Below, piece after piece: positions 7,745-16,529 of a stretch of DNA of 64,000 bases (position 1 is its first letter; each line of letters opens with the position of its first letter). A program made the translations under genes and the position numbers. The notes under the pieces were generated by a model. The model saw only the letters and a list, made by a program, of their open reading frames with translations, was not told where the DNA came from and made no database searches. The stretch is taken from the NCBI GenBank assembly GCA_965248715.1, contig CBDFKB010000006.1, positions 186,001-250,000 of the forward strand. Direction: 5' to 3'. This DNA is from CBDFKB01 sp965248715. GTDB lineage: Bacteria; Pseudomonadota; Alphaproteobacteria; Rhizobiales; Rhizobiaceae.

Positions 7745-9796
7745 ATGGTTGACAATGTGCGCGAACGCCGGACCGGTCCAAAATGTGTGGCGATCTTAGG
7801 GCCGATGTCGAGCGGCAAGACCACCCTGTTGGAAGCAATGCTGGCGCGTTCCGGCGCCATTCATCAGCAAAATTCCGTCGCGTCCGGCAACTCGGTAGGC
7901 GATGCCAGCGCCGAGGCCCGTCAACATGGCATGTCGGTCGAAGCGACCTTTGTCAGCACAGATTTCATGGGCGAGCCGATCACCTTTGTCGATTGCCCGG
8001 GCTCGGTTGAATTTTCCTTCGAGGCCGACCCGGTGTTGGCGGCGGTCGACATGGCGGTGGTGGTAACCGAAGCCGACGACGCCAAGATACCGGCGCTACA
8101 GCACATCCTTAAGAAACTGGACGCTCGTGGCATCCCCCGGGTGCTTTTCCTCAACAAGATCGACAAGGCGGTCATGGGCGTGCGCGATGCACTGAAATTG
8201 CTGCAACCGGCCAGCGCCTCGCCATTATTGTTGCGGCAAATTCCGATCCGTAGTCAGGGGGAAGCGGTTGGCGCGATCGATCTGGCGCTGGAACGGGCCT
8301 ATATTTATCGCCAGGGCGAGGAAAGCGAAGTCACCGAAATTCCCAACGAGGAAAAGGCCCGCGAAGTCGAAGCGCGGTTTTCGATGTTGGAGACCATGGC
8401 TGATTATGACGACTCATTGATGGAACAATTGCTTGAGGATATCGAACCATCTGTCGATACGGTATTTTCCGACCTTTCTTCCGACTTGCAAAAAGGCCTG
8501 TTGACGCCGGTATTGATCGGATCGGCCGAAAATGGCAATGGCGCGCTCAGGCTGTTGAAAACCATCCGCCATGACGGACCGGATATCGACCAGACTTGCC
8601 AGCGGCTTGGTATTGCAAGCGACGGTGGGTTCCTGGGCCGGGTAATGAAGACGGTACACAATCCCCATAGCGGAAAACTTTCCTTTGTGCGGGTGCTGCG
8701 CGGCCAGGTTTCCGATGGCAGCCAAATCGCCGGGCAAGATGGCGCCAGCATGCGGATCTCGGGATTGTACCGACCGATGGCCGGCGGCGCGGAGAAAATC
8801 AGCAGCGCTAATGTCGGCGATTTGGTAGGGCTTGGAAAACTGGACGGTGCGGCGACCGGAAATTTCATTGCCCAGGAAAAGAGCGACAACATTCCAATAG
8901 ATATGCCCGAGCGCCCCTATCCGGTCTATTCGATCAGCGTTCACGCGGTCGAGCGGCGCGACGAGGTGAAAATGTCGGCGGCCTTGACCAGGCTTGGCGA
9001 AGAGGATCCGTCTCTGAGCATGGAGCATCAGCAAGGCAGCGGCGAACTGGTGCTGCACGGCAATGGCGAGATGCATTTGCGCATTGCTATTGAGCGCCTG
9101 GAAAACCGTTCGCAAATCAAAGTGCTGACCGGGGTGCCGGTTATCCCCTACCGCGAAACCATTGCCCGGGCCACAACCCAGCGCGGGCGCCACAAAAAGC
9201 AGTCAGGCGGCCACGGCCAGTTCGGTGATGTGACATTGGAAATCCGACCGCAGGAAAGCAATGCCGGTATCAATTTCACCAACACGATCACCGGCGGCGT
9301 AGTGCCGAAACAATATATTCCTTCGGTCGAGCATGGGGTGCGTGAATATCTCGAACGCGGCCCGCTTGGGTTCCCGGTGGTCGATGTCACGGTCAATCTG
9401 GCGGACGGATCGTATCATTCGGTCGATTCGTCGGACATGGCGTTCCAGATGGCGGGCAAGGTGGCGATGCGCGAGGGCATGCCGCATTGCGGGTCGGTAT
9501 TGCTGGAACCGGTAATGAAGGTGACCATCGATACTCCAAACGATGCGACCAATCGGGTAAATGCGATCATTTCCCAGCGCCGTGGCCGCATGCTTGGTTT
9601 TGGTCCGCGCGAGGATTGGCCCGGATGGGATACGGTGGAAGCGCTGATGCCCCAGGCCGATATTGGCGACATGATCATCGAACTGCGTTCGGCGACCGCC
9701 GGTGGGGCGACCTATGCGGCGGAATTCGACCACATGGCGCGGGTCGAACAGCGTCTAGCCGACGCCATTATTAAGGCCCGCGCCGAGGCGGCATAA
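7745..9796 (+). CDS. Elongation factor G-like translational GTPase
   Basis: 683 aa from the ATG at 7745, seven bases after GGAGGAG; an ATG at 7739 is only one base from it. The five-domain EF-G plan is kept: P-loop GPMSSGKTT (about 19-27), G3 DCPGS (about 83), G4 NKID (about 137), domain II around LGRVMKTVHNP, domain IV with QSGGHGQFGDV (about 485) and a C-terminal domain with ISQRRGRMLGF. Canonical EF-G has DTPGH in G3, whose His activates the hydrolytic water; here it is Ser. The protein is therefore an EF-G paralogue with altered GTPase chemistry, as in the FusA2-type proteins of alphaproteobacteria, and probably not the housekeeping translocase. Its ribosomal role is not known. Confidence 0.85.
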   Translation: MVDNVRERRTGPKCVAILGPMSSGKTTLLEAMLARSGAIHQQNSVASGNSVGDASAEARQHGMSVEATFVSTDFMGEPITFVDCPGSVEFSFEADPVLAAVDMAVVVTEADDAKIPALQHILKKLDARGIPRVLFLNKIDKAVMGVRDALKLLQPASASPLLLRQIPIRSQGEAVGAIDLALERAYIYRQGEESEVTEIPNEEKAREVEARFSMLETMADYDDSLMEQLLEDIEPSVDTVFSDLSSDLQKGLLTPVLIGSAENGNGALRLLKTIRHDGPDIDQTCQRLGIASDGGFLGRVMKTVHNPHSGKLSFVRVLRGQVSDGSQIAGQDGASMRISGLYRPMAGGAEKISSANVGDLVGLGKLDGAATGNFIAQEKSDNIPIDMPERPYPVYSISVHAVERRDEVKMSAALTRLGEEDPSLSMEHQQGSGELVLHGNGEMHLRIAIERLENRSQIKVLTGVPVIPYRETIARATTQRGRHKKQSGGHGQFGDVTLEIRPQESNAGINFTNTITGGVVPKQYIPSVEHGVREYLERGPLGFPVVDVTVNLADGSYHSVDSSDMAFQMAGKVAMREGMPHCGSVLLEPVMKVTIDTPNDATNRVNAIISQRRGRMLGFGPREDWPGWDTVEALMPQADIGDMIIELRSATAGGATYAAEFDHMARVEQRLADAIIKARAEAA

Positions 9797-9836
9797 AGGG
9801 TTGCTTGGTGCTGACCGGTACCAGAACCGGCAGGGG

Positions 9837-10373
9837 TCAGCCGCCCTGTTTGCGTAAGTACAAATAGCGCGCCTGCTCGACCCAACGGTCGCGTTTAATG
9901 CGATCGGGAAAGGTCTTGATTGCCGCCGAGATCCACTCGACGTCGCGATCGGTGAATTCGGCCAATTGTTTGAAATGATAACAGCCATGGGCGTTGAGCG
10001 TGCGCTCCATCACCGGGCCAATGCCTTTGATTTCTTTCAGATCATCGGCCGGCTCTTGTGGAGCGCTGGCATATAGGCCGGTCGGTTTTGCGGCATCGGT
10101 GGTAAACGCGCTGCCCTTGGCGGGCTTGGATGTTTTAGCTGCCGGTACCGGTTTAACGATGGCTGCCGGCGCGTGCACATTGCCTTCCCTAGCTTCGCGA
10201 TCGCGCCGGCATTCGGTCAATTGGTCGCGCAACTTGCCGATCGTCGCGCTCATATCAGCACGTTCTTCAGCCATCTGCGATAGCCGGCGGCCCCAGATCA
10301 ACCAGCCGAGCGCCAGGCCGAGCAAAAGCGCGACGATCAGATAAAGAATGATCTGAGTGATGAGATAAGACAT
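9837..10373 (-). CDS. Membrane-anchored protein with C-terminal helix-hairpin-helix domain
   Basis: 178 aa from the ATG at 10373 (MSYLITQIILY), which has GGAG about eight bases upstream; a longer start at 10394 is possible. Residues about 3-28 are one transmembrane helix, followed by a short coiled coil (QMAEERADMSATIGKLRDQL), a Pro/Ala/Lys-rich linker and a C-terminal domain with IKGIGPVMERTLNAHG and a WISAAIKTFPDRIKRDRW tail. The GIGP motif is a helix-hairpin-helix of the kind seen at the C-terminus of many alphaproteobacterial membrane proteins of unknown role and in ribosomal L21-linked proteins. It is 42 bases from the OmpA-family gene on the same strand, suggesting co-expression. Confidence 0.7.
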   Translation of the reverse strand: MSYLITQIILYLIVALLLGLALGWLIWGRRLSQMAEERADMSATIGKLRDQLTECRRDREAREGNVHAPAAIVKPVPAAKTSKPAKGSAFTTDAAKPTGLYASAPQEPADDLKEIKGIGPVMERTLNAHGCYHFKQLAEFTDRDVEWISAAIKTFPDRIKRDRWVEQARYLYLRKQGG

Positions 10374-10415
10374 AATTTGCTCCAAATTTGCCAACCGCGC
10401 CGCACTGCGGATTTG

Positions 10416-11618
10416 TTATCGGGCCGACCAGTCAAACGAGATGCGGCGGTTGGCGGCCCGGCCTTCTTCCGTGTCATTGTCGGCGATCGGTTGGGCCTCG
10501 CCATACCCGATTGCGCTTAACGCTTGCGGATCGACGCCGCGTTCGACCAGGGCTTCGCGCACGGCGGCGGCGCGCTGCTTGCTCAGTTCCATATTTGCGT
10601 TTTCATCGCCTTCAGCATCGGTATGGCCGCTAATTTCGACCTTCAAGCCGTCACCACCGGCGCAGGCTAGCGCTACCCCGGAAATCCGATTGAGCAATGG
10701 CGCCGCGCTCGGATCGATTTCCGATTTGCCGGTTACGAAATTTATACCGGCGCCGGCAAGCAGGGATTGCGCCGCCATATTGCAGTTGGCAACAAACACT
10801 TGCATAAAGCTCTTGCTTGGCGATGTGGTGCCGCTAGCGCCGCCAACCGATTGGCCGGCACATTCGTCACCCGCAGAGCTTGACTGCGCGCCAGCCAATT
10901 GCAGCTGACACTGCTCAAGGGTTTCGTTAGCCCTTTGTGCGGCTAATCCTAACGCAGCGATATTTGCCTGCAGCGCCGCACTGTCGTTAACGGCTGTATC
11001 AATGGTCCAACCGGCGTCGCGAAGAGCCTGCATCCGCTCACTATGTTCGCCACCGTCAACCATCTCGCCACGCATGATCGGCTTGCCGTCGGGATCAATA
11101 ATAATGGAACCTGATTTCAGAAGTTCGAGTTGCTGTATTGCTGACAGGGCGATTTCATCATTCCGGTTGCCGGCACCGATGCTGGCGATATTCAACCGGT
11201 CGACTACTTTGGCACCGCTAATGCTTTGCGCCGCGGTGACCAATTTGCCCCGTGCGGCGTCACTGCCTAGCGCACCGAGCAGCGCAATAGTTCCGTCGCC
11301 ATGTTTAATGGCAGCGATAGACGACAGGTCGTTCGGCTTGACGATCAGGGCGTCAATCGGCCGATGGGCGCCATACACGGTTCGTGCCGCGTCAATCAAC
11401 TGATCGCGCGAGGCTTGGTCATGGACCACCCCGCGCACAGTGACGTAACGACCGTCGGCCAATACTTCGATAGCGCTGCCGCGGTGGGCAACATTTGCGA
11501 TCTTGGCATCAGCGCGCGCCAGCACATCGGCTTCGATCGCCGGCGCCTTGTGAAAAATAGCGCTGTAGAACATTCCGGCGGTCAACCCGATCCACAACAA
11601 CCACACGATCAACTGCAC
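10416..11618 (-). CDS. OmpA-family envelope protein with BON-like repeats
   Basis: 400 aa from a GTG at 11618, preceded by GGGAGA. A single N-terminal hydrophobic segment (residues 2-20) anchors the protein. BON-like segments follow (GRYVTVRGVVHDQASRDQLIDAA and similar), and the C-terminal about 110 residues form an OmpA-C peptidoglycan-binding domain (INFVTGKSEIDPSA, ISGHTDAEGDENANMELSKQRA, then AANRRISF). The Asp and Arg that bind diaminopimelate in this family fall within the visible HTDAEG and NRRI motifs. It probably links the inner membrane to peptidoglycan. It is followed closely by the HhH membrane protein, and the pair may work together in the envelope. Confidence 0.8.
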   Translation of the reverse strand: MQLIVWLLWIGLTAGMFYSAIFHKAPAIEADVLARADAKIANVAHRGSAIEVLADGRYVTVRGVVHDQASRDQLIDAARTVYGAHRPIDALIVKPNDLSSIAAIKHGDGTIALLGALGSDAARGKLVTAAQSISGAKVVDRLNIASIGAGNRNDEIALSAIQQLELLKSGSIIIDPDGKPIMRGEMVDGGEHSERMQALRDAGWTIDTAVNDSAALQANIAALGLAAQRANETLEQCQLQLAGAQSSSAGDECAGQSVGGASGTTSPSKSFMQVFVANCNMAAQSLLAGAGINFVTGKSEIDPSAAPLLNRISGVALACAGGDGLKVEISGHTDAEGDENANMELSKQRAAAVREALVERGVDPQALSAIGYGEAQPIADNDTEEGRAANRRISFDWSAR

Positions 11619-11718
11619 TTAGCTATCTCCCAGGCTGCGATTGGAAAGAGGATATCGTTCAAGCGACGGCAATTATCAAGTAGTTTTTCAGTTATTGTCG
11701 GCGATGAATTTTATGGAT

Positions 11719-13035
11719 TCATGGTGCCGGAACATGTTGCTGTTTTGCTCCGGTCTCGTGCAAAAACAATGCGGCAAGGAAACCGGCGGCGGCCCAGGCG
11801 ACCAACATTGTGAGCGCGTTACGGTAATCTACTGCGTCGTAGAGCCGCATGCCGTTTGCCATTGTGCCGTCCCAGAACCGGTCAAGAGCCAAGCCGATCA
11901 ACGGCTGAAGAACCGCACCCGAGGCAACCGTCATGGCATTGACGATGCCGGTGACCGAACCATGAATAGCCCCTGGGGTTAGTTCGCGGGCAAGCGCATA
12001 ACCGACCGTCATGCCGGCGCCGACAAAGCCAAGCACAAATATCAGCCCAGCGAGCAGTGCCAGCGGGATAGCCGGCACCAATACGATCGCTGCAAGGCAC
12101 AAGGTGGCGATCAGCGACGGTCCGAGCAGCAATTTTTTACGGGTGCGCAGCCGATCGGACAGCCAGCCGCAGGTCGGTGCGCCGAGTGCCCAGCCAAATA
12201 GCAGCAGCGACACGTAAAACGCGGCTTGTGGCCTCGACATGCCGTATGTGGTCATCAGGAATGGTGTGCCCCACAGTCCGCCAAACGCCAGCATTGGCCC
12301 GCTCATCGCCGCAGCAACGATGGCGATCAACCACACATGGCCGCTGGCTGCCGCCTGCCAAAGTCCACGGCCAATTTCACCCCAATTGCTGACCGGTTTT
12401 TGTGTCGCTGCATTATCAAGCGGCCCGTTTCGGACCACCAGCAATACTACGATCGCCAATATCGCGGCTGCACAACCAGAGGCGATCATGGCGCTTCGCC
12501 AACCGAAATTCGCAATCGCGATCGCCAGCGGCGCCTGGCCGGCAATGCCGCACAACATGGCCAAAAACATAGCCAACCCGGCGAGGAGCGCGAAGCGGTG
12601 GGTCGGAAACCATTTTGCCGCCAGTGCCAGGGAACCGATAAATCCAACAGCGGATCCGGCACCGATCAATGCGCGGCCGGCATAGGCGGCACCAAGGCTG
12701 GTCGCCGAACCGAACAGGACCGCGCCGATCGCAGCAATTCCAAGCGCGATGGTCAGCAACATTCGGGCGCCAAAGCGGTCGAGCAGCGCGCCGAGTGGAA
12801 TTTGCAACAGAACATACGGGTAAAAATATAGCGCCGACAGATTGCCGAGCACCGCCGCTCCAACCTGGAACTCGGTCATCAGTTCAGTGACCATCACACC
12901 AGGTGACACGCGCCAGAAAAACGCAAATCCGAAGGTTAGGGCAGCAAGGAACCAAATAGTCCAGGCGCGTGGGCCGCCAATTTGTGAATTTGTCAAGATG
13001 ATTTCTTCGAGATGGAGGAAGAAGACCCACTCCAT
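11719..13035 (-). CDS. MFS transporter
   Basis: About 438 aa with twelve hydrophobic helices. The MFS motif between helices 2 and 3 is seen in GALLDRFGARMLL and its second-half copy in GWLSDRLRTRKKLL. The start is uncertain: the ATG at 13035 (MEWVFFLHLEE) is used, but a TTG at 12996 (LTNSQIGG), just before the first helix, is biologically attractive and would give 425 aa. The closest recognisable type is the broad sugar-phosphate/organic-anion MFS group, and the substrate cannot be predicted. The upstream interval 13075-13341 holds no gene I can support. Confidence 0.8.
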   Translation of the reverse strand: MEWVFFLHLEEIILTNSQIGGPRAWTIWFLAALTFGFAFFWRVSPGVMVTELMTEFQVGAAVLGNLSALYFYPYVLLQIPLGALLDRFGARMLLTIALGIAAIGAVLFGSATSLGAAYAGRALIGAGSAVGFIGSLALAAKWFPTHRFALLAGLAMFLAMLCGIAGQAPLAIAIANFGWRSAMIASGCAAAILAIVVLLVVRNGPLDNAATQKPVSNWGEIGRGLWQAAASGHVWLIAIVAAAMSGPMLAFGGLWGTPFLMTTYGMSRPQAAFYVSLLLFGWALGAPTCGWLSDRLRTRKKLLLGPSLIATLCLAAIVLVPAIPLALLAGLIFVLGFVGAGMTVGYALARELTPGAIHGSVTGIVNAMTVASGAVLQPLIGLALDRFWDGTMANGMRLYDAVDYRNALTMLVAWAAAGFLAALFLHETGAKQQHVPAP

Positions 13036-13341
13036 GCCCGATTTGGCACCATGCCGCAATAACTGTATCTTCAACGGCTAATTGCAGCGAACCGCAACAC
13101 GATGGTGCCTCTGGCGCTATTTGGCCATCGCCAGTTCGGCCCGGTCGTATAGCGCTTTGTTTTGCGTACCTGGAAATCCGCAAGGTGACCAAATTTTTGA
13201 GCGATAGCGTGAATTTCATCGCGACAAATTGTTTCGGCGATTTGAAACGGAAGAAATTTGCAATAATGCTTAAACAGGGCGGCGCTGGCGCAAGCTGGCG
13301 TCTTTGTGATTGTGGGGTTCCCATTGATTTTTTGGACGATT

Positions 13342-13447
13342 GGCGCTTGTCACGAAGCGTAGGATTTGCTTCGTCGCGCTATCTGTTTGTTTTGTCGCGT
13401 ATTCTTATCCGAAAACCGTTACACACTTTTCGGGAATACGCTCTAGC
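13342..13447 (-). repeat. Palindromic mosaic element (C+A composite, reverse orientation)
   Basis: A C unit (13343-13379; arms GCGCTTGTCACGAAGC and GCTTCGTCGCGC), a constant linker and an A unit (13397-13443; GCGTATTC...GAATACGC outer arms) occur in inverted order relative to the arrays at 16530 and 39297. The edge of the element supplies the TAG stop codon of the esterase at 13443. With the unrecognised sequence 13075-13341 it fills the gap before that gene. Confidence 0.8.
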
Positions 13448-14261
13448 GCACTGGCAAATGGGTGCTGAGAAACCGTTTCACCGCTTCGCTTATTGGGTCG
13501 CCGGCAGAGGCGATGCGGTTATTGATGCCGTCATGGGAATAGGCCGGGCCGGCGAACAAGACCACTTTGGTACCATATTGTCTGAGCGTGTGCGCGAACC
13601 GTTTGGAGATGCGTTTCTGGTTTGGGGTTCCCGACCAGGCAATCAGGGTTGGCGGGTGGCTGCCATTTGGCGCGTACGATACCGGCGACCATTCGTGCCA
13701 ACGGTTGCGGTCGGCAAACGGCAATGCGTATAAGATCGGCAGAAAGCCGCCATTGATCTTGGCAAGATAGGGTAGGTCGAAAGCGCCGGAATCTATTAAT
13801 GCCAATGCTGCAACGTGGCGGGTGCGCTTCGACAGGACAGCCAGCGCGCCAAGATGGGCGCCAGAAGAGTGGCCGATCAGACCGATGCGGGTAGGATCGC
13901 CACCGTAGCTGGCGGCATTGGCGCTGAGCCAGTTGATCGCGGCGGCCACTTCGTCGGCCTGTTTGCCCACATTGGCGATCGGATACAGCGTGTGATCGAT
14001 CGATGCGAATACATAGCCGAGATCATTGAAAAACCGCGCTTTTTGGCCGATCCAACTGCGCGAGCGCGAGGCCCACGCGCCGCCATGCACAAACACGATC
14101 ACCGGTGCCGATGCCGCGCCTGCCGGGGCATGAACGTCGATCAGCGCCGGGCCGTAACTGACCCCAGCGTATGTTTTGGCGCTGGCAGGCGCGCCTAGGC
14201 CGAAAACCGCTAAGATGAAGATAATCCAGTAACGCGGTCTGGACGAATATAAACCTGACAT
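13443..14261 (-). CDS. Secreted alpha/beta-hydrolase (esterase/lipase, HSL or BD-FAE type)
   Basis: 272 aa. A signal peptide (residues about 1-28, ending APASA) precedes an alpha/beta-hydrolase domain. The oxyanion motif FVHGGAW (near 55) and the nucleophile elbow GHSSGAH (near 129) are clear, and a C-terminal SHDGINN supplies the catalytic His. The product is a small periplasmic carboxylesterase-like enzyme of unknown substrate. The stop codon TAG lies in the boundary of a palindromic repeat, so the original C-terminus may have been replaced. The 5' part of the gene is duplicated just upstream (pseudogene at 14272-14529), and a paralogue lies at 14601-15590. Confidence 0.8.
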   Translation of the reverse strand: MSGLYSSRPRYWIIFILAVFGLGAPASAKTYAGVSYGPALIDVHAPAGAASAPVIVFVHGGAWASRSRSWIGQKARFFNDLGYVFASIDHTLYPIANVGKQADEVAAAINWLSANAASYGGDPTRIGLIGHSSGAHLGALAVLSKRTRHVAALALIDSGAFDLPYLAKINGGFLPILYALPFADRNRWHEWSPVSYAPNGSHPPTLIAWSGTPNQKRISKRFAHTLRQYGTKVVLFAGPAYSHDGINNRIASAGDPISEAVKRFLSTHLPVR

Positions 14262-14606
14262 GCCGGCATTCTTATACCGACAACGCGCCTGTGTCAGTTA
14301 TGTTTAGCCCTTGTGCGGTGCGATAGCTGCGGCTACGCGCCCACGCGCCGCCATGCACAAACACGATCACCGGTGCCGATGCCGCGCCTGCCGGGGCATG
14401 AACGTCGATCAGCGCCGGGCCGTAACTGACCCCAGCGTATGTTTTGGCGCTGGCAGGCGCGCCTAGGCCGAAAACCGCTAAGATGAAGATAATCCAGTAA
14501 CGCGGTCTGAACGAATATAAACCTGACATGCCGGCATTCTTATACCGACAACGCGCCTGTGTCAGTTATGTTTAGCCCTTGTGCGGTGCGATAGCTGCGG
14601 CTACGC
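14071..14606. repeat. 268-bp tandem duplication of an esterase 5' region
   Basis: Two direct copies, 14071-14338 and 14339-14606, are offset by exactly 268 bases and are almost identical; the one difference I see is a G/A change (Ser versus Phe at residue 7 of the encoded signal peptide). Each copy holds the first third of the esterase gene and its upstream region. The copies meet at the short sequence CTACGCGCCCAC, consistent with slippage or recombination at microhomology. The near identity suggests a recent event. Confidence 0.85.
14272..14529 (-). pseudogene. Truncated duplicate of the secreted esterase
   Basis: The first 64 residues repeat the signal peptide and the oxyanion FVHGGAW strand of the gene at 13443-14261, then the frame runs into unrelated residues (RSRSYRTAQGL...) and stops at 85 aa. 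It lacks the nucleophile Ser and the catalytic His, so it cannot be active. It is a product of the 268-bp tandem duplication. A signal peptide with a short tail could still be made. Confidence 0.8.
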
Positions 14607-15590
14607 GCCCACTCGCGCCGAGCGGAATACCGGCGCTGGAACATCCAAGGCTTGGGAAGGGGCAGCGGAGTTGGCAGTATTGGAACTACTCGCCGTGCCA
14701 TCGGGTACTTTGCAATGTTGCGCTATCGGTCCAGGATTGGATTGGCCGCCCGCCGGGCACAAGGGTTTGGCGAAGGCGTAATCGATAAACTCAATTACCG
14801 CGCCGCTGACATGGCTGTTGGCGGCGCCTAGCCGGGAATTGATCGAACCATGATTATAGCGCCGTCCGTCATATTTGCTGACGTCCATACCGCCATCTGC
14901 GAGGGCGCCGGCAAAATGCAGGGAAAGCCGGTCGCGGCCCGAGCCGCCGGAATAAAGCACCATGGTAGGCGGTTTTGGGGTCATGGAAGCCGAATAGGTT
15001 ATTGGCGACCAGCGGGTCCAATTTTCGCGTTTGGAAAACGGCGCCGCATATAGCGCCGGCAGGCCGCCATGATTGGTGCGCGCTAATTCGTGCAAATCAT
15101 AGGCGCGCGTGTCATTGCACAAAAGCGCCCTGACGCCGGTGGAAAGGCCGGAAAGGGTGGACAGCGAGGCAAGGTGGCATCCAGCAGAATGGCCGATCAG
15201 CGCGATGCGGTCGCGGTCGCCGCCAAAACCGTGGGCGTTCTCGCGTACCCATTGCACCGCCTGTCCGATTTGGCTCGCTTGGGTTTCCACCGAGGCAACC
15301 GGAAATAGGGTGTAGCCAACGGAAACGAACACAAAGCCCTTGTCGGTAAAAAAACGCGGTTTGCGACCGACCATGGATTTGTTGCCCATCAACCATGCGC
15401 CGCCATGCACGAACATGATGATCGGCGCGTTGGTCACGCCATCAGGAGAGTAAACGTCGAGGCGGTTGTCGCCATAATTGATGTTTTTGGCTGATTTCGC
15501 CGATGCCGGGGAGGAAATTAGCGGAACCAGCCCGGATGCTGCAAAGCAAGTAGCTGTGGCCGAACCAAGAAACTGACGTCTGCTGATCAT
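14601..15590 (-). CDS. Tat-exported alpha/beta-hydrolase (esterase), paralogue of neighbour
   Basis: 329 aa. The N-terminus MISRRQFLGSATATC has the twin-arginine pattern SRRxFL followed by a hydrophobic stretch and SPASA, so folded export by Tat is likely; the downstream paralogue has an ordinary Sec-type signal. The hydrolase domain shows FVHGGAW (near 61), the nucleophile elbow GHSAGCH (near 134) and a C-terminal YNHGSIN with the catalytic His (near 246). The last 60 residues are Ser/Ala/Pro-rich and end at the tandem-duplication edge, so the C-terminus may be partly new sequence. Substrate unknown. Confidence 0.8.
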   Translation of the reverse strand: MISRRQFLGSATATCFAASGLVPLISSPASAKSAKNINYGDNRLDVYSPDGVTNAPIIMFVHGGAWLMGNKSMVGRKPRFFTDKGFVFVSVGYTLFPVASVETQASQIGQAVQWVRENAHGFGGDRDRIALIGHSAGCHLASLSTLSGLSTGVRALLCNDTRAYDLHELARTNHGGLPALYAAPFSKRENWTRWSPITYSASMTPKPPTMVLYSGGSGRDRLSLHFAGALADGGMDVSKYDGRRYNHGSINSRLGAANSHVSGAVIEFIDYAFAKPLCPAGGQSNPGPIAQHCKVPDGTASSSNTANSAAPSQALDVPAPVFRSARVGA

Positions 15591-15770
15591 GGTACTACAC
15601 TCGCACTAAGATTGTGCCGATCGTGCCCAATGGCCGCAAGCCATCACAAGAATATGTCCCTAAATGCACAATACGGCGAAAGCCCGCCCACATTGTCATA
15701 GTCAGCCTAACACGCGGTTAACCTTAACCGAATTGGCATAAACCCACTAATCGCATCGATTTCGTGCTAG

Positions 15771-15999
15771 CAAGCGCTTGTCACCAAGCGTTGGAATAGC
15801 TTCGTCGCGCTATCTGATTGTTTATGCGTGTCACCCAAAACCAGTACCAACTTTTGGGTGACACGCGCTAGCGCACGTTTCGCGCAAATTGAATCGCTCA
15901 ACGGGCTCAATTTGGTCTGTTGTGGTGTGGATTCTTATCCAAAAACCGCTACACACTTTTCGCGAATGTGCTCTAACACCAAGTTCCTTTGGTATAATT
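15771..15999 (-). repeat. Degenerate palindromic mosaic element plus a MITE-end fragment
   Basis: This contains a reverse C unit (about 15773-15810), a B unit (15826-15866; GCGTGTCACCC...GGGTGACACGC) and a decayed A unit (about 15931-15975). It is followed at about 15983-15998 by a MITE-end remnant, TTCCTTTGGTATAAT. It occupies most of the 489-base gap between the Tat esterase and rnpB. The first part of that gap, 15591-15770, shows nothing I recognise. Confidence 0.7.
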
Positions 16000-16041
16000 T
16001 GTTGGTTGGACATGCGCAAAGCGCGGCCCGATGTTCGTGAA

Positions 16042-16071
16042 TTGTTTCCCGCAGTCGGAAATTTATGTATA
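16042..16071 (+). promoter_or_regulatory. Probable sigma-70 promoter of rnpB
   Basis: TTGTTT (16042-16047) and TGTATA (16066-16071) are 18 bases apart. The expected start, about seven bases downstream, falls at 16078-16080, exactly where the P1 helix of RNase P RNA begins. Confidence 0.5.
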
Positions 16072-16079
16072 CCGCAATC

Positions 16080-16504
16080 GCCAGCCGGCCGGGTGGCCGC
16101 TCCCGCATCGGTGGAAACGCCGCGGGGGAGGAAAGTCCGGGCTCCATGGAAACACGATGCCGGGTAACACCCGGCGGGGGAACGAGCGCGAAAGTGCCCG
16201 CCAACCCTAGGGAAAGTGCCGCAGAAATAAACCGCCTTTCCGGCTTGCCGGCAAGGTAAGGGTGAAAAGGTGGGGTAAGAGCCCACCGCGCGCGCCAGCA
16301 ATGGCGGCGGTCCAGGCAAACCCCATCGGGAGCAAGACCGAATAGGGACAACGCGGGCAGCAATGCCCAGCCGGTTTTCAGGCCAGTTGTCCGGGTGGGT
16401 TGCACCGAGGTGCCCGGCAACGGGCATCCCAGATGAATGGCCACCACGTCTGACGGGAGCAATCTTGTTAGGCCATACAGAACCCGGCTTACAGGCCGGT
16501 TGGC
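16080..16504 (+). ncRNA. rnpB: RNase P RNA, bacterial type A
   Basis: This is the catalytic RNA of RNase P, which matures tRNA 5' ends together with RnpA. The conserved 5' block GAGGAAAGTCCGGGCTCC is at about 16129-16146, and AGGGTGAAAAGGTGGGGTAAG with GAGCCCACCGC at about 16258-16288. The conserved 3' block ending ACAGAACCCGGCTTACAG lies at about 16476-16493. The first bases (GCCAGCCGGCC, 16080-16090) pair with GGCCGGTTGGC at 16494-16504 to close helix P1, which fixes both ends. The length of about 425 nt fits alphaproteobacterial type A RNAs. It is flanked on both sides by palindromic repeat elements. Confidence 0.95.
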
Positions 16505-16529
16505 AACTTTACTGCTTCAGCACTTGGCC

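Noticed and set aside
8414..9193. 259-codon frame antisense to the EF-G-like gene
   Set aside because: Shadow frame caused by codon bias in a GC-rich gene; no homology or start site.
9815..9831. CCGGT/ACCGG hairpin between convergent genes as a bidirectional terminator
   Set aside because: The stem is only five base pairs and there is no T-run on either strand.
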